The notes below the pieces were generated by a model that was given only the letters and a program-made list of their open reading frames with translations, made no database searches and had not been told where the DNA came from. This document shows, one piece after another, positions 1-10,667 of a DNA stretch of 32,390 bases. This stretch comes from Gloeophyllum trabeum ATCC 11539 (taxonomy: Eukaryota > Basidiomycota > Agaricomycetes > Gloeophyllales > Gloeophyllaceae), in the NCBI RefSeq assembly GCF_000344685.1, contig NW_006920417.1, forward strand, positions 733,048-765,437. Reading direction: 5' to 3'. The translations under genes and the position numbers were made by a program. Position 1 is the stretch's first letter; each line of letters starts with the position of its first letter.

Positions 1-2792
1 GACCTCTAGGGGCTGGGATGAGCAAGTAGGAGTGCAAGAGAGTCGTATGGTGTATGGTATAGCGGAGGAAAGTGCTGAGCAATCCTGTGGGTAGCGGCGG
101 TTATTTGTTATTTATCTCCGAACGGTCGCAAAGCCATTCCTGCAGTATAAATTGTACAAAGTAGCATACAGAAAAACAAGTTTCGACTTCACCATCTCAG
201 AGAATTAGAGTTACGATCTCAGCGACCCGAGAAGTTCGAAAGCGTCGAACTTAGCGAATTATAACCGATCTTAGCTTTGCCAATAGGCCTGACTCGTCGA
301 GTGAATTATCTCCGCCATCGATCCAATTAGCTCCGGTGAGTCTCACATAGCGAAATAAAATTAACCAAGTTTCTCTAGCAATTTCTACTCCCGTGGGCCC
401 GAACCTACACTCGGTTCCGTGGTTTGCGACTTTGTTTGCGACTTTTCGGAGATAAATACTCCGGAGCGTCCATTAGTGTTTGTTTCAGGCATCAAGATTT
501 TGTTTTATTTTTCTAGGTCTTCCTACGGACTACCCTACGGCGTCTTACTCCTCCTTTCCCCCTCGAACTATTAAATACCCTTCAGTTGTCTCAGACCGCC
601 TTCACCCATATCACGGGGTTTAGGTTTATTTCTTTTGGTCCTTGGTGATTGTTGTGTGTCAGTGCATATCACCGTCACATATAGTTTATGGTTGCCCCAC
701 TTCTCACGTTCGAGGGGCCGCCCAGGGGGCCCATGGATCTTGATGTCTACGGTGTTGTGGATGATGTTGGCGGCGCAACTCGGACACTCGCCGAAAGGCA
801 TCACTTACTCTTGATCTCAAGGGCAAATGGCTCCTCAGCCAAATGAATTGTGGCATCGTTAGCAGCCATTGAAGAGGAACAAGGAGGCAAATTTGTGCTT
901 GGTTTTGAACGTGATATGGGCAAGGCAAAGTGGAGAACGCTGGGGATGAATGCGCAAGCCTTTCACAGCTCTGAGCTCGTGTCCGCAATGTGTATGTAGT
1001 AGGGTGATCTTGGGACTGAAATAGATGTGTCGAGCTACCTGAACAGGCCTGAACCACGGTCTCAGCCTTGAAGCCCAAGGCGATTGTGAGAGCTGACTTC
1101 AGTCTTCAAGGACGCCTCCAGGCTCCAGCAATAGCAGGTTTTATACCCCCCGCATGCGATGAGCCCGATGCATAGCGCCAGTCTCAGGGACCCCAGGCCC
1201 ACTGAACTTGCCCCACTCATTCTACAGAGGCGAGTTGAACGGATCCGTCATTCCCCTGCCTGACTGCTCAGTTCAGGCCACATCTGACACACGCAACTGG
1301 GGCATTTGTACTAGAGCAGGTTGCCGTCACTTACATAGGGTAAGATATCGGACACGGTAACACCTGCGCCCCTAACTTGCATGCTCAGATGCGGCAATCT
1401 GTGATGCTGGGCACGCATGCTTCCAACTGTGCTCTGCCCGCTTCACGCTTTGGCTGGTATGTTGCAGTGTCTAAGGTCAACGAGGAATCCACACACTGAA
1501 CAACGATACGCCCGCGGATGTCAATGTCCAAGGGTGGATTGTTTCACTTTGATAATTACTCACTCTCGCACTCACTAACTATCCTGCCAGTGCTGAGTGG
1601 ATGACTACCCTCGAACGCCTCTTGGGAACAAGTACGGTAACTCGTCTTCTCGGTACCGCTGCTCCATTCGTGAAGCCATACTGTTAGCTACTCCCATCGC
1701 TGTTGCATTATAACCATACACCATTCCACACCCCTTAATACCTAAGTGTCATCATTCGGCCGACTGCTGCATCTGCTTCGACCCGTTCACGTCTTGATCA
1801 TTTCAAGGCTACATTAACGGGGGTTCAAGAGAAAGTGGGCGAAACGGGTGACGTTGCTCTGGACGACCCCGGGTCTAGCGGTACCGTCCGTTCGTCCATA
1901 CGTCGGGAGCTGTCTGGATACGAAGTCGGGTAAAAGCACACCTCTGTGATGTCGGATATCACTTGCCCAGCTGGCATTTAGAACAGTCAACAGGGACAAG
2001 ACTACGACAAGATATCACCCGGGGAAGAGGACAGTCCATAGGCTGGAGCACGAGCAGTAAACGCAGTGATCCGGCTGGTCGGGAGGATATACAATGCTTG
2101 AAGGAGCGGAACATCCGTTTACGAACTGCAGTTCCTAAATATTCCTCGCATGCTGTAAAGGGGAAAGCATTGTAAGACACGTAGACCCTCGATATGAAAA
2201 CTACATTGACATCAGTGTATCGTGTGTCTGTAGCTCGATACCAAGTAAGAAAGCGGAACGAGACACATGCGCAACGTGTATATGGGATCGCAGGGTGGGC
2301 GGCCATACATCTTCAGGAGTGACGAAGCCCGGAGCCCTTGATTTGTTGAGAAACATGGAGAGGAGATGTACCTCCAGTAACGCATACCCGCAAGCACTTC
2401 ATACATTTAGCTGTGGTGAGAGTACATCGATACTCACGACCGGACGATGGGAGACACCGCGCCTTCCGGTAAGAAACGCTGGCTATGGGCCGTATGTACA
2501 GTGTTACCGCGCCGTCATGCGCTGGAGATTGAGGTATCATAGGTACAGCACTAGATCGAACTCCGGGCCAGCGATCGCGGGTCGGTAAGTTCATTGACTA
2601 TTGACTCGCATTCGCGATAGGCATTGCTTGAACACGTGATGTATATAATAGGGACTAGATGAAGGGGATCACTCAGATACCTCCTAGGATCACTATAACT
2701 AGGCAAATAGATTCAGTGACCCTATTCAATGAGCGTGCCCGAATTTAGAGAGAACGTACCCTCAACAATACAATCATAGTTGTTGATGCCGC
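1..2792. other. Left intergenic region without a convincing gene
   Basis: No multi-exon reading with a recognisable protein family was found on either strand. Short ORFs occur (for example 571-804 minus, 1963-2175 plus and 2295-2588 plus) but none resembles a known domain. The first 560 bases carry TATA-like TATAAAT (about 144), an 11-bp direct repeat TTTGCGACTTT at 423-433 and 435-445, and a perfect 8-bp inverted repeat AAGTTCGA/TCGAACTT at 232-252. This could be a decayed repeat element or the flank of a neighbouring gene; the sequence alone does not decide. Confidence 0.5.
571..801 (-). other. Short ORF with a CxxC motif, coding status doubtful
   Basis: An open frame on the minus strand reads about 76 residues from an ATG at 801 or 798. 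It begins MMPFGECPSCAANIIHN and continues with a mixed-composition stretch that includes GPPGRPLEREKWGNHK. The composition looks more protein-like than the neighbouring frames, and the frame holds one CPSC pair. There is no second zinc-ligand pair, no recognised family, and no clear upstream or downstream exon that would make a full gene. It may be an exon fragment of a broken gene or simply chance. I list it only because it is the best coding candidate in the first 2.7 kb. Confidence 0.15.
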
Positions 2793-4184
<1,392 letters not shown>

Positions 4185-5242
4185 CGGGGTCAGAGCGGTA
4201 ACCAGCGCAAGTGGAGGGGGAGTGAAAGCGGACCACTTCGAGATACCCTATACATATGCCCCGCTAAATATAATTTGCCTGCGTAGTGCCAAAGTCAACT
4301 GGTCCGTTTTAGCACGTCCGATGAGATATATCAGACGCGGCAATGTACGCGGAGTGAGTAGGCGAGCGTCATGGGTGCCATGTTCTGGAGTACCTGGGCT
4401 TCTCCGTGCATCGGCCAACTCAGGTGATGGGATAAGAGAATACCAAAACAAAGCCCGACAGGGATCTAATGGCACAGAAAAGCCTAAGGCCGGAGACCCA
4501 AGACATGTCGTGACAGGTTGTCGAGCCTGTACATGGCGATGAATGTCGGTGTTTCCTGTGGATGGGCCGGGTAGTGTGCTTTCAGCGTCATGACTCAATT
4601 GTCCGAACTGGAGGATGACATTCGAGAAATAAACGTAAGACACGGACCATTTCGCCCAGACGTCACGCACCCATTCTGCCAACAGCCGACATGTACCATC
4701 CTGGTGCAGGATTAAGCACGGATATCCGAGGTGGGTCAAGGACTCCGGCGAAGAATGTGATAGCAGGCAGTGACACTGACAGACGCCACGGTATCAATGC
4801 CGGTAACAACCAGCTCTTGCAAGCCCTGGAAATGTTCCTAGAGGAAGCCCGGGAGGACGACAGTACCGACTACCACTAGGAGATCCCTGGAATAGCGGCA
4901 CTCAGAGTCAGAGGTACCAACAGCCACGGATACGTGTCCCGGGGAGAAACAAAGACGACGTGCGCGCTGGCTGTGAGGTCACGATGACCGGTGATTCCGC
5001 ACGAGATCAGCCGTGGCAAGGGAAGGGAAGATGCCAGTTCGGGAGAATGCCTTCCGCCAGGCAAGTAGGAAATCGGCCAGGATGTGGTTTTGCGCAGATA
5101 TCGACCAGTCGTCGCAGCACTCAACAGTGTGGAAAAGGGCGACGTGTCAGTGAACGTGTGAACAACACCACGTACGAGAAATATGTATACTGCAAATACT
5201 AGAGAATACATCAAGTGTAGATAAAGTACCCGTCAAAAGCAC
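4185..5242. other. Intergenic region between decarboxylase and unknown gene
   Basis: About 1.06 kb separate the decarboxylase start from the 3' end of the large unknown gene. ORFs at 4248-4739 (minus) and 4691-4879 (plus) are open, but they show no domain, no splice-joined partner and no protein-like conservation pattern. The plus ORF ends in NNQLLQALEMFLEEAREDD, which looks faintly helical and could be an exon end, but no partner exon was found. The interval should contain the decarboxylase promoter and the unknown gene's 3' end. Confidence 0.5.
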
Positions 5243-7075
5243 TCAAAGACGGACCTCGCGATTTCCTAGCAACGCACCATTCCTCCTGCGCTTCTTGGGG
5301 TCGACGCACGACGACTGCATCATCCACAAGGATGGATGTGGGACCGCTAGCACAGGCGTCATCATCATGATGCCGCGACTCGGGGCAGAATAGACCAGAG
5401 GACAACTAGTGCTCGACTTCGCCGGCTGAGCTCCCTTGTGCACCGGCGGGCGCCTCCTAGGAACGATAGGATGCTCGTTCGCAGGACCTTGGCAATACCT
5501 CTTAATAGTCGGGTTGTATCCTGAAGGAGATCGTAAGCCGGCCTTCAGACGAGGAGCGGCCATGGATCGGTTCCTCGGCGCATGCTGACTTGGGTTTCGC
5601 TCCTTCCGTCCTATGCTGGGGCTAGGCCCCGTCGCTTTGTACTGGCGATACCCAGGAATTCTTGACACGGATATGTGGGACAGATGCCGCATACTGCGCA
5701 TAGCGATCTTCGGTGACGCCTTGGTTGTTTCTCGCAACATCTCGACTTTCTTCTGTGTGGCATGCCGAGAAGGGGAGGGCACGGACTTTGTCTTCACTGC
5801 ATCTGCTAGCCGCGTGAACGACGTCATAACATCTTGTTTCGTAGACGACCTCTTGGTATCGCGAGACGAAGGACCTCGATCCACGTACAGAGAACTTCTC
5901 TCGGCCTTGGGCTTGTTATTAGGTGCTAGAACTCCTATCGGCTTGTAGGAACCAGGGACAGCAATCGAAGTAGGTCTCGTAGAGGGAAGAGGGCGAACAA
6001 CAGTTGGGGGCGCCTCTTCTCCGCCGTCAGTCTCGTCTTCGCCTTCATCGGAACTGATCTCCCAAAGTTCAGAAGCAAGCCTCGCCACCAAGTCAGGACT
6101 GGCCAAAGTAGGCGCGACCGAGCTTATCGACTGCGAGGTAGGGGCCGTATTGAACTCTGTGATAGAATCTTTGCTGAGGAAGTAATACCATAATCCTTCG
6201 GGTTCGTCCTCCTCCTCGATCGCGCCGAAAGCGGGAATAGAGAAACGAGACATCCGAGTGGCATCAGCGACAGAACCTTCAGGTTGAGGAAGCGTTTGGC
6301 GGATTATAGGGCAAGCAGCAGGAGCATGCTTGATTAGAGGCATCCCAGGGAGGCAAGAGACGCCCGAAAGATTCGACCGTACTGTACTCAGGAACAGGCT
6401 ATCGAGTGCCTCGTCATCGGAGTGTACATCTTCTAGATCGCGTTGGAACGCATCATGCAACAAGACGCAGGACTCTGCCAGACGATCCGAAGCGTTACAG
6501 AACCCTTGCTTCGGTGGTGCTAGGGACTCTAGTTTCAGGCCTGAGAGACTCCAATCCGATGATACTTGCTTCCGACCATATATCGGCGACGACGTTATGG
6601 CGGTAGGTGGAGTCGATATAGGACCGTGACAAGCCTGAGTCCTTGCGTGTGTGATATGGGCGGTTTCACGAACAAACTTGCGGGTAGGCAGGCCGGCCCC
6701 AGAAGAAGTGCTTGGGTGTGAAGATCTCGCAACACGGAGGAGACTACTGGGTGCTGGTGTGGCGGAAGTGGGGACGGGAATGGACATCGGCGTCGGCACG
6801 CAGCGAACAAACGCGACCTCCGCCCTTGAAGTGTGGGGACATGATAACGTAGTTGACTCCTTGGGACGGCCGGACGGCTGCAGCCGAACGTTTGCCCCCG
6901 GGTCTCTACGTGCAAGGTGAACACGCTGCGCGTTACGTACGTCACGCAAAGGGGGCCTGGAGGGTACAGAAGTCTTCGGCAGCAGAGGAGTACGGCGATC
7001 TACAGAGAACCCAGGCGCGGTGGGTATATTGCAAGCCTTTTGGGTCGGTACGGCGAGGGTGCTAGTCGGACGCAT
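5243..7075 (-). CDS. Large, mostly disordered protein of unknown function with a D-box-like motif and C-terminal basic patch
   Basis: One uninterrupted frame gives 610 residues from the first ATG at 7075; a TAA closes the frame further upstream. I do not recognise the family. It is rich in Ser, Pro, Thr and Arg and lacks long hydrophobic stretches, so a soluble, largely disordered protein is likely. Points visible in order: RPPLRDVRN at residues 40-48, which fits the RxxLxxxxN destruction-box pattern; a semi-ordered patch around residues 190-240 (SDWSLSGLKLESL, then LLHDAFQRDLEDVHSDDEALDSLF); an acidic-aromatic patch, EEEDEPEGLWYYFLSKD, near 287-303; an acidic run, SSDEGEDETDGGEE, near 341-354; many SP/TP sites; and KKRRR at 594-598, a possible nuclear signal. 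Together these suggest, but do not prove, a nuclear, cell-cycle-regulated protein. Small introns could have been missed near the 3' end. Confidence 0.6.
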   Translation of the reverse strand: MRPTSTLAVPTQKACNIPTAPGFSVDRRTPLLPKTSVPSRPPLRDVRNAQRVHLARRDPGANVRLQPSGRPKESTTLSCPHTSRAEVAFVRCVPTPMSIPVPTSATPAPSSLLRVARSSHPSTSSGAGLPTRKFVRETAHITHARTQACHGPISTPPTAITSSPIYGRKQVSSDWSLSGLKLESLAPPKQGFCNASDRLAESCVLLHDAFQRDLEDVHSDDEALDSLFLSTVRSNLSGVSCLPGMPLIKHAPAACPIIRQTLPQPEGSVADATRMSRFSIPAFGAIEEEDEPEGLWYYFLSKDSITEFNTAPTSQSISSVAPTLASPDLVARLASELWEISSDEGEDETDGGEEAPPTVVRPLPSTRPTSIAVPGSYKPIGVLAPNNKPKAERSSLYVDRGPSSRDTKRSSTKQDVMTSFTRLADAVKTKSVPSPSRHATQKKVEMLRETTKASPKIAMRSMRHLSHISVSRIPGYRQYKATGPSPSIGRKERNPSQHAPRNRSMAAPRLKAGLRSPSGYNPTIKRYCQGPANEHPIVPRRRPPVHKGAQPAKSSTSCPLVYSAPSRGIMMMTPVLAVPHPSLWMMQSSCVDPKKRRRNGALLGNREVRL

Positions 7076-7702
7076 ATGGCCGCAGAAATGAATGTGAAAG
7101 TTGTCTGGTGTAGACGAACCAAGTGCAGATGAAGGACGAAGCAAGATACGCCCAGCTATTTATGGCGGGTAGTTGGCTGACTAGAAGCACCAACGCAGCG
7201 ATTGAAACCGAAAGACTCGAGCGTCATTCGCAGATTTTGAAGACGACCAAGGACGCCCAGTGGCCATTAAGTTTGCAGCCAGCGAGGAGACAGATGGCAT
7301 CGCGCACAGATCTAGTAGAGCCTTGGTAGAGAGAATACCTGGCAGCATCCAAGGGACTCAAAATTCAAAAGCCACAGAAAAGCGTCTCTGCAGACATCGA
7401 CATCGAGACGCAACTTCGTGCCGAGATCGATCCATGTTGACTGGCCATTATGCTGGGCAAAACAAGGAGCCACCTCCCATCAGTCAGTCTCAGGTAAACA
7501 AGAACCTTTGGAATTGGCACGCGAGGGCTGCGGAAGTGGCAGCGGCTGGGGAGGTTGCGCGTCGTCGAGGGACGTTTTCTCGATGGTCGTGGAAAGGAGC
7601 CGAACTGCCTCTCCTCTTTTGTACCGCGACGCGTCTTCATCATGGCGCTACAAAGGACCCTCACACAACCATTCCAAAACGCCCTTCTAGACCTCGCTAT
7701 AG
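7076..7702. promoter_or_regulatory. Divergent intergenic region upstream of the unknown protein and the PPPDE-thioredoxin-PUL gene
   Basis: About 630 bases separate the two divergent start codons. ORFs run through it on both strands (for example 7260-7706 plus and 7365-7664 minus) but none shows a domain. A minus-strand stretch around 7200-7325 reads protein-like (MPSVSSLAANLMATGRPW) and could be an upstream exon of the unknown gene, but I could not find a splice pair that joins it in frame. The region is best taken as shared promoter and 5' leader sequence. Confidence 0.4.
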
Positions 7703-10078
7703 ATGACCAAAGTCGAACTATACGTGTACGATCTCAGTAATGGACTGGCAAAGCAACTTTCGCGCCAGTTGACCGGCAGACAAATAGACGGGATCTGGTG
7801 CGTAGGACGGTTGCGGTCATTTTGAAGCAGAGATACTGACGTAGTCCTGAGCGTAGGCACACCTCAGTGGTGGTGTATGGCAAAGAAATATTCTATGGAC
7901 AGGGAATAAGTATAACAGAACCAGGGAAATCCCATGTAAGTCCGTCGTTCGAATGGCAGGATGGACTGGACATGACGTTCCTCTAGCACGGGCGACCGTT
8001 GCAAGTCGTAGATATGGGCGAGACAGCAATAGATGAGGCTACGTTTGAGGAGTATTTGTCAGAGATGCGTGAGCATTATACAGCGGACAAGGTACGCATT
8101 CTATCCCTAGTCCCTTCGCGCGAAGGTTCGAATGACCCTCCTTGCAGTATCACCTACTAGGTATGTCACTCCGTGAGAGTTCTACATTCATAATGGATTA
8201 ACTCTCCCAAAGATTTCAATTGCAACTCCTTCACAAACGACGTTGTAGGATTCCTCACTGGAGGGTCGATACCTTCCTGGATCAAAGGTGAGTCCCATAT
8301 CGCAGGCTTCCTCTGCTTGCTCACTAGCGACGTACTTCTAGACCTACCTTCCGACTTCCTCTCTACACCTTTTGGCGCTGCACTGCGTCCCACCATCGAC
8401 AACATGTACCGCCGTCCCGTCCCTGGTGCTACTCCGACACCCCCAGCCGGTATCGCTCAATCGGCTGCAAATGCGGCGGCTGCTTCACCCAACCCGCAAC
8501 TTGCGGCTTCATTACTGCAAGCGGTTGCCGCACAAGCAGCTGGTGGTCAGCAGCTCCCTACTCCGTCCCCATCCGGCACTAGCACACCCTCCACACAGAC
8601 CGTCGCGGCCCCCATCCATATGGTTACTAACCCCGCTTCCTGGCACTCCACGCTGAAGTCTCACAGAGCAGTCACTGCGTTCTTCACCTCCGCTACTTGC
8701 GGCCCGTGTAGGATGATTGAGCCCATCTTTGAGGAAATTGCCAGGAACAAGACGCAGGGTCGGAGCCCGGGACAAGTGGCATTTGCTAAGATTGATCTAG
8801 GGACGGGAATGAGCTCGCAAGTTGCGTCTGAGTATGGAGTGAGGGTGACCCCGACATTCATCTTCTTTCTCGATGGGAAGAAGATACATGAGATGAAGGG
8901 CGCTGATGGTCCCGAACTCCGCACTCAAGTAGACCTGCTCCTCTATCAAGCCTTTCCTCGTAAGTCGGTCACTTGATCGTTAATGATCCTGGTTGACCAA
9001 CCATTGTCTAGCGCACCCCCACCAGTCACTCTCATTACCGGCAGTAGAGTCTCTTTCCCTCAATCCAATTCTATTTCAGCAGGTCCCTGCCTTCGACAAC
9101 GTGCTGAATAAGCTGAACGGTTTCATCGAAGCCAGCCAGACGTGGCCTTCCGCTCCAAGCAAGGACCACGTCCAGGCCGCCTTTACGAAAGTTATCCTGC
9201 CTTACCTGAAAGCACGCTTCCCCTCCACTCCAGAAGCTCAGAAGAAGGCAACACCCGCTGTTCCTGCAACTACAATCTTGTTGAATAAGTGGGCCGAGAT
9301 AACCGGCGTCCTGGCCGAGGCACTCCTCCCGGCGGAGCTGTTCCCTGTCGCAGACCTGTGGAGACTGGCCCTGTTGGATGAAGTGGTCGGCGGATGGGCA
9401 GCAGCTGCTAACAACGTTCCCGCGGGATCTTGTGATCCCGTTGTGACGCTCCTCTCCAAGGCTGCGTTAACAGCCGACGATCCCAAGGCTCGAAATTACC
9501 TTCTGGTTGTGTTGCGTATGCTCTCGAATGCCTTTGCCACTCCTTCACTTGCCCGGCGGCTGCTTACTCAGGACAGCACATTGCGGGAGCAGCTGACGTC
9601 TTTTCTCGTGCGGACGTTGCTGCACGATGAAGTTGCCGTGCGGACGGCCGCTGCCAGTCTTGCGTTTAACGTGGCTGCGTACTTGCAGAAACTGAGGGTT
9701 GAGAGAGTGCGGAGTGGGGGGAGCATCGACGCGGACGGCGGTGATGGGGACTGGGAGGTGGAAATGGTAAGCGCAGTCGTGGAGGCGATCGGCCGAGAGA
9801 CGCAGAGCGAGGAAGTTTGTGAGTTCAAGCCTGATTGTTCCACTCTGATGGTCATCCTTACCACAAACCATGCAGTGCACCGTCTGACGGCATGTCTTGC
9901 TTTCCTCCTGCGACTCTCGCCTCTGTATGAGGAGCACCTAGGGCCGTTACTGGAGGTCGTGCAAGCGTCGTCGACGCTGAAGGGCAAGCTAGAGAAGGGC
10001 GGATGCGGTGAGAATGGGGTCACGAAGAAGGACATCAGGCAATTGATCACTGAAGTTGCTGAGAAGCTCTGCCCATGA
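7703..10078 (+). CDS. PPPDE (DeSI-type) isopeptidase - thioredoxin - PUL domain protein
   Basis: Seven exons: 7703-7797, 7857-7935, 7987-8091, 8148-8160, 8213-8287, 8342-8959 and 9012-10078, giving 683 residues. Residues 1-140 form a PPPDE/DeSI papain-like fold. It starts [20 protein letters not shown]; the catalytic His33 lies in [12 protein letters not shown] and the catalytic Cys101 in [10 protein letters not shown], followed by [19 protein letters not shown]. An Ala/Pro/Gln-rich linker follows (about 150-210). A thioredoxin domain has the complete CGPC site at 242-245 and the cis-Pro motif VTPTF. The C-terminal part (about 330-683) is a helical, armadillo-like PUL region, the type that binds Cdc48/p97 in Doa1/PLAA. 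The same three-domain order is known in other fungal proteins. Likely role: cytosolic removal of SUMO or ubiquitin-like modifiers, with redox activity, coupled to Cdc48. The activity is inferred from the family. All catalytic residues are intact. Confidence 0.9.
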
Positions 10079-10667
10079 TCTCGTCTGTGCGGATAGAGGG
10101 GCGCCAGCATTCAGTGCTGCACAGTTCCGCCTTGGCCCTCTTCGCCCACGTCTCGTGTCATCAGGGTTTTCACTAGCGGTATATCTATCGGTGTAGGATG
10201 CTCTCGCCTCCACAACCTTTTTGTAGTGTAATATATTCGCATTAACTTATCCACTGGATGCCGAGGGAATGCAAATGTATGAAGCGGTGAGACCACTATA
10301 GAATACCTGAAGGCTGAAGCTCCCCCCCCCTCCCAAGCCGGCACTAGCCGGTGAGGAAAGGTATCACGAGGGTGAGGGAGAACCGGATAGCCGATGCAGC
10401 TATAAGCTGAGGCTAACTTGGGATTATGCTAAGAATTCCATCGTCCTCGCCGTCGACGTTCGCTCGCGGGACTCCGTCCATCTATTCCCAGCGGAGTCCT
10501 CTACCAACGCCGAAGGACTTGTACCAGCGCTCCCTGACTATCGCCGCATTCTGGCATGCTCGGTTTGTCGAAGAGGGTTAGTACGCGTCCCGTCCGAGTC
10601 CCCGTAAGTAATGCCAGTTTCATCTGAGGCCTCCCACTTAGCAGGCGTATAGCGTGTAGCAGTGAAC
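10079..10667. other. Intergenic region before carnitine acetyltransferase
   Basis: This 589-bp gap holds the 3' end of the PUL-protein gene and the promoter and leader of the carnitine acetyltransferase gene. A nine-C homopolymer lies at 10322-10330. The only item of possible coding interest is a 25-nt candidate start exon at 10556-10580, described separately. No other gene is seen. Confidence 0.5.
10556..10580 (+). other. Candidate alternative first exon encoding a mitochondrial-type leader for carnitine acetyltransferase
   Basis: An ATG at 10556 opens MLGLSKRV, a short basic, hydroxylated, amphipathic-looking start. A GTACGC donor at 10581 and a TAG acceptor ending at 10659 would remove 79 nt and join it in frame (codon split 1+2) to the main exon, giving MLGLSKRVTVNMSKPRS. 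Without this splice the main frame is closed by an in-frame TAG just upstream of the ATG at 10668. This is a prediction from splice arithmetic only; a second donor-like GTAAGT lies inside the proposed intron. Confidence 0.3.

Noticed and set aside
4248..4739. Minus-strand ORF of 163 codons upstream of the decarboxylase
   Set aside because: No domain, no splice partner, no in-frame join to the decarboxylase signal peptide; probably chance.
7123..7740. Plus-strand ORFs upstream of the PPPDE gene as an extra N-terminal exon
   Set aside because: The PPPDE domain begins directly at [12 protein letters not shown] (7703), as in family members, and the upstream ORFs are in other frames without domains.
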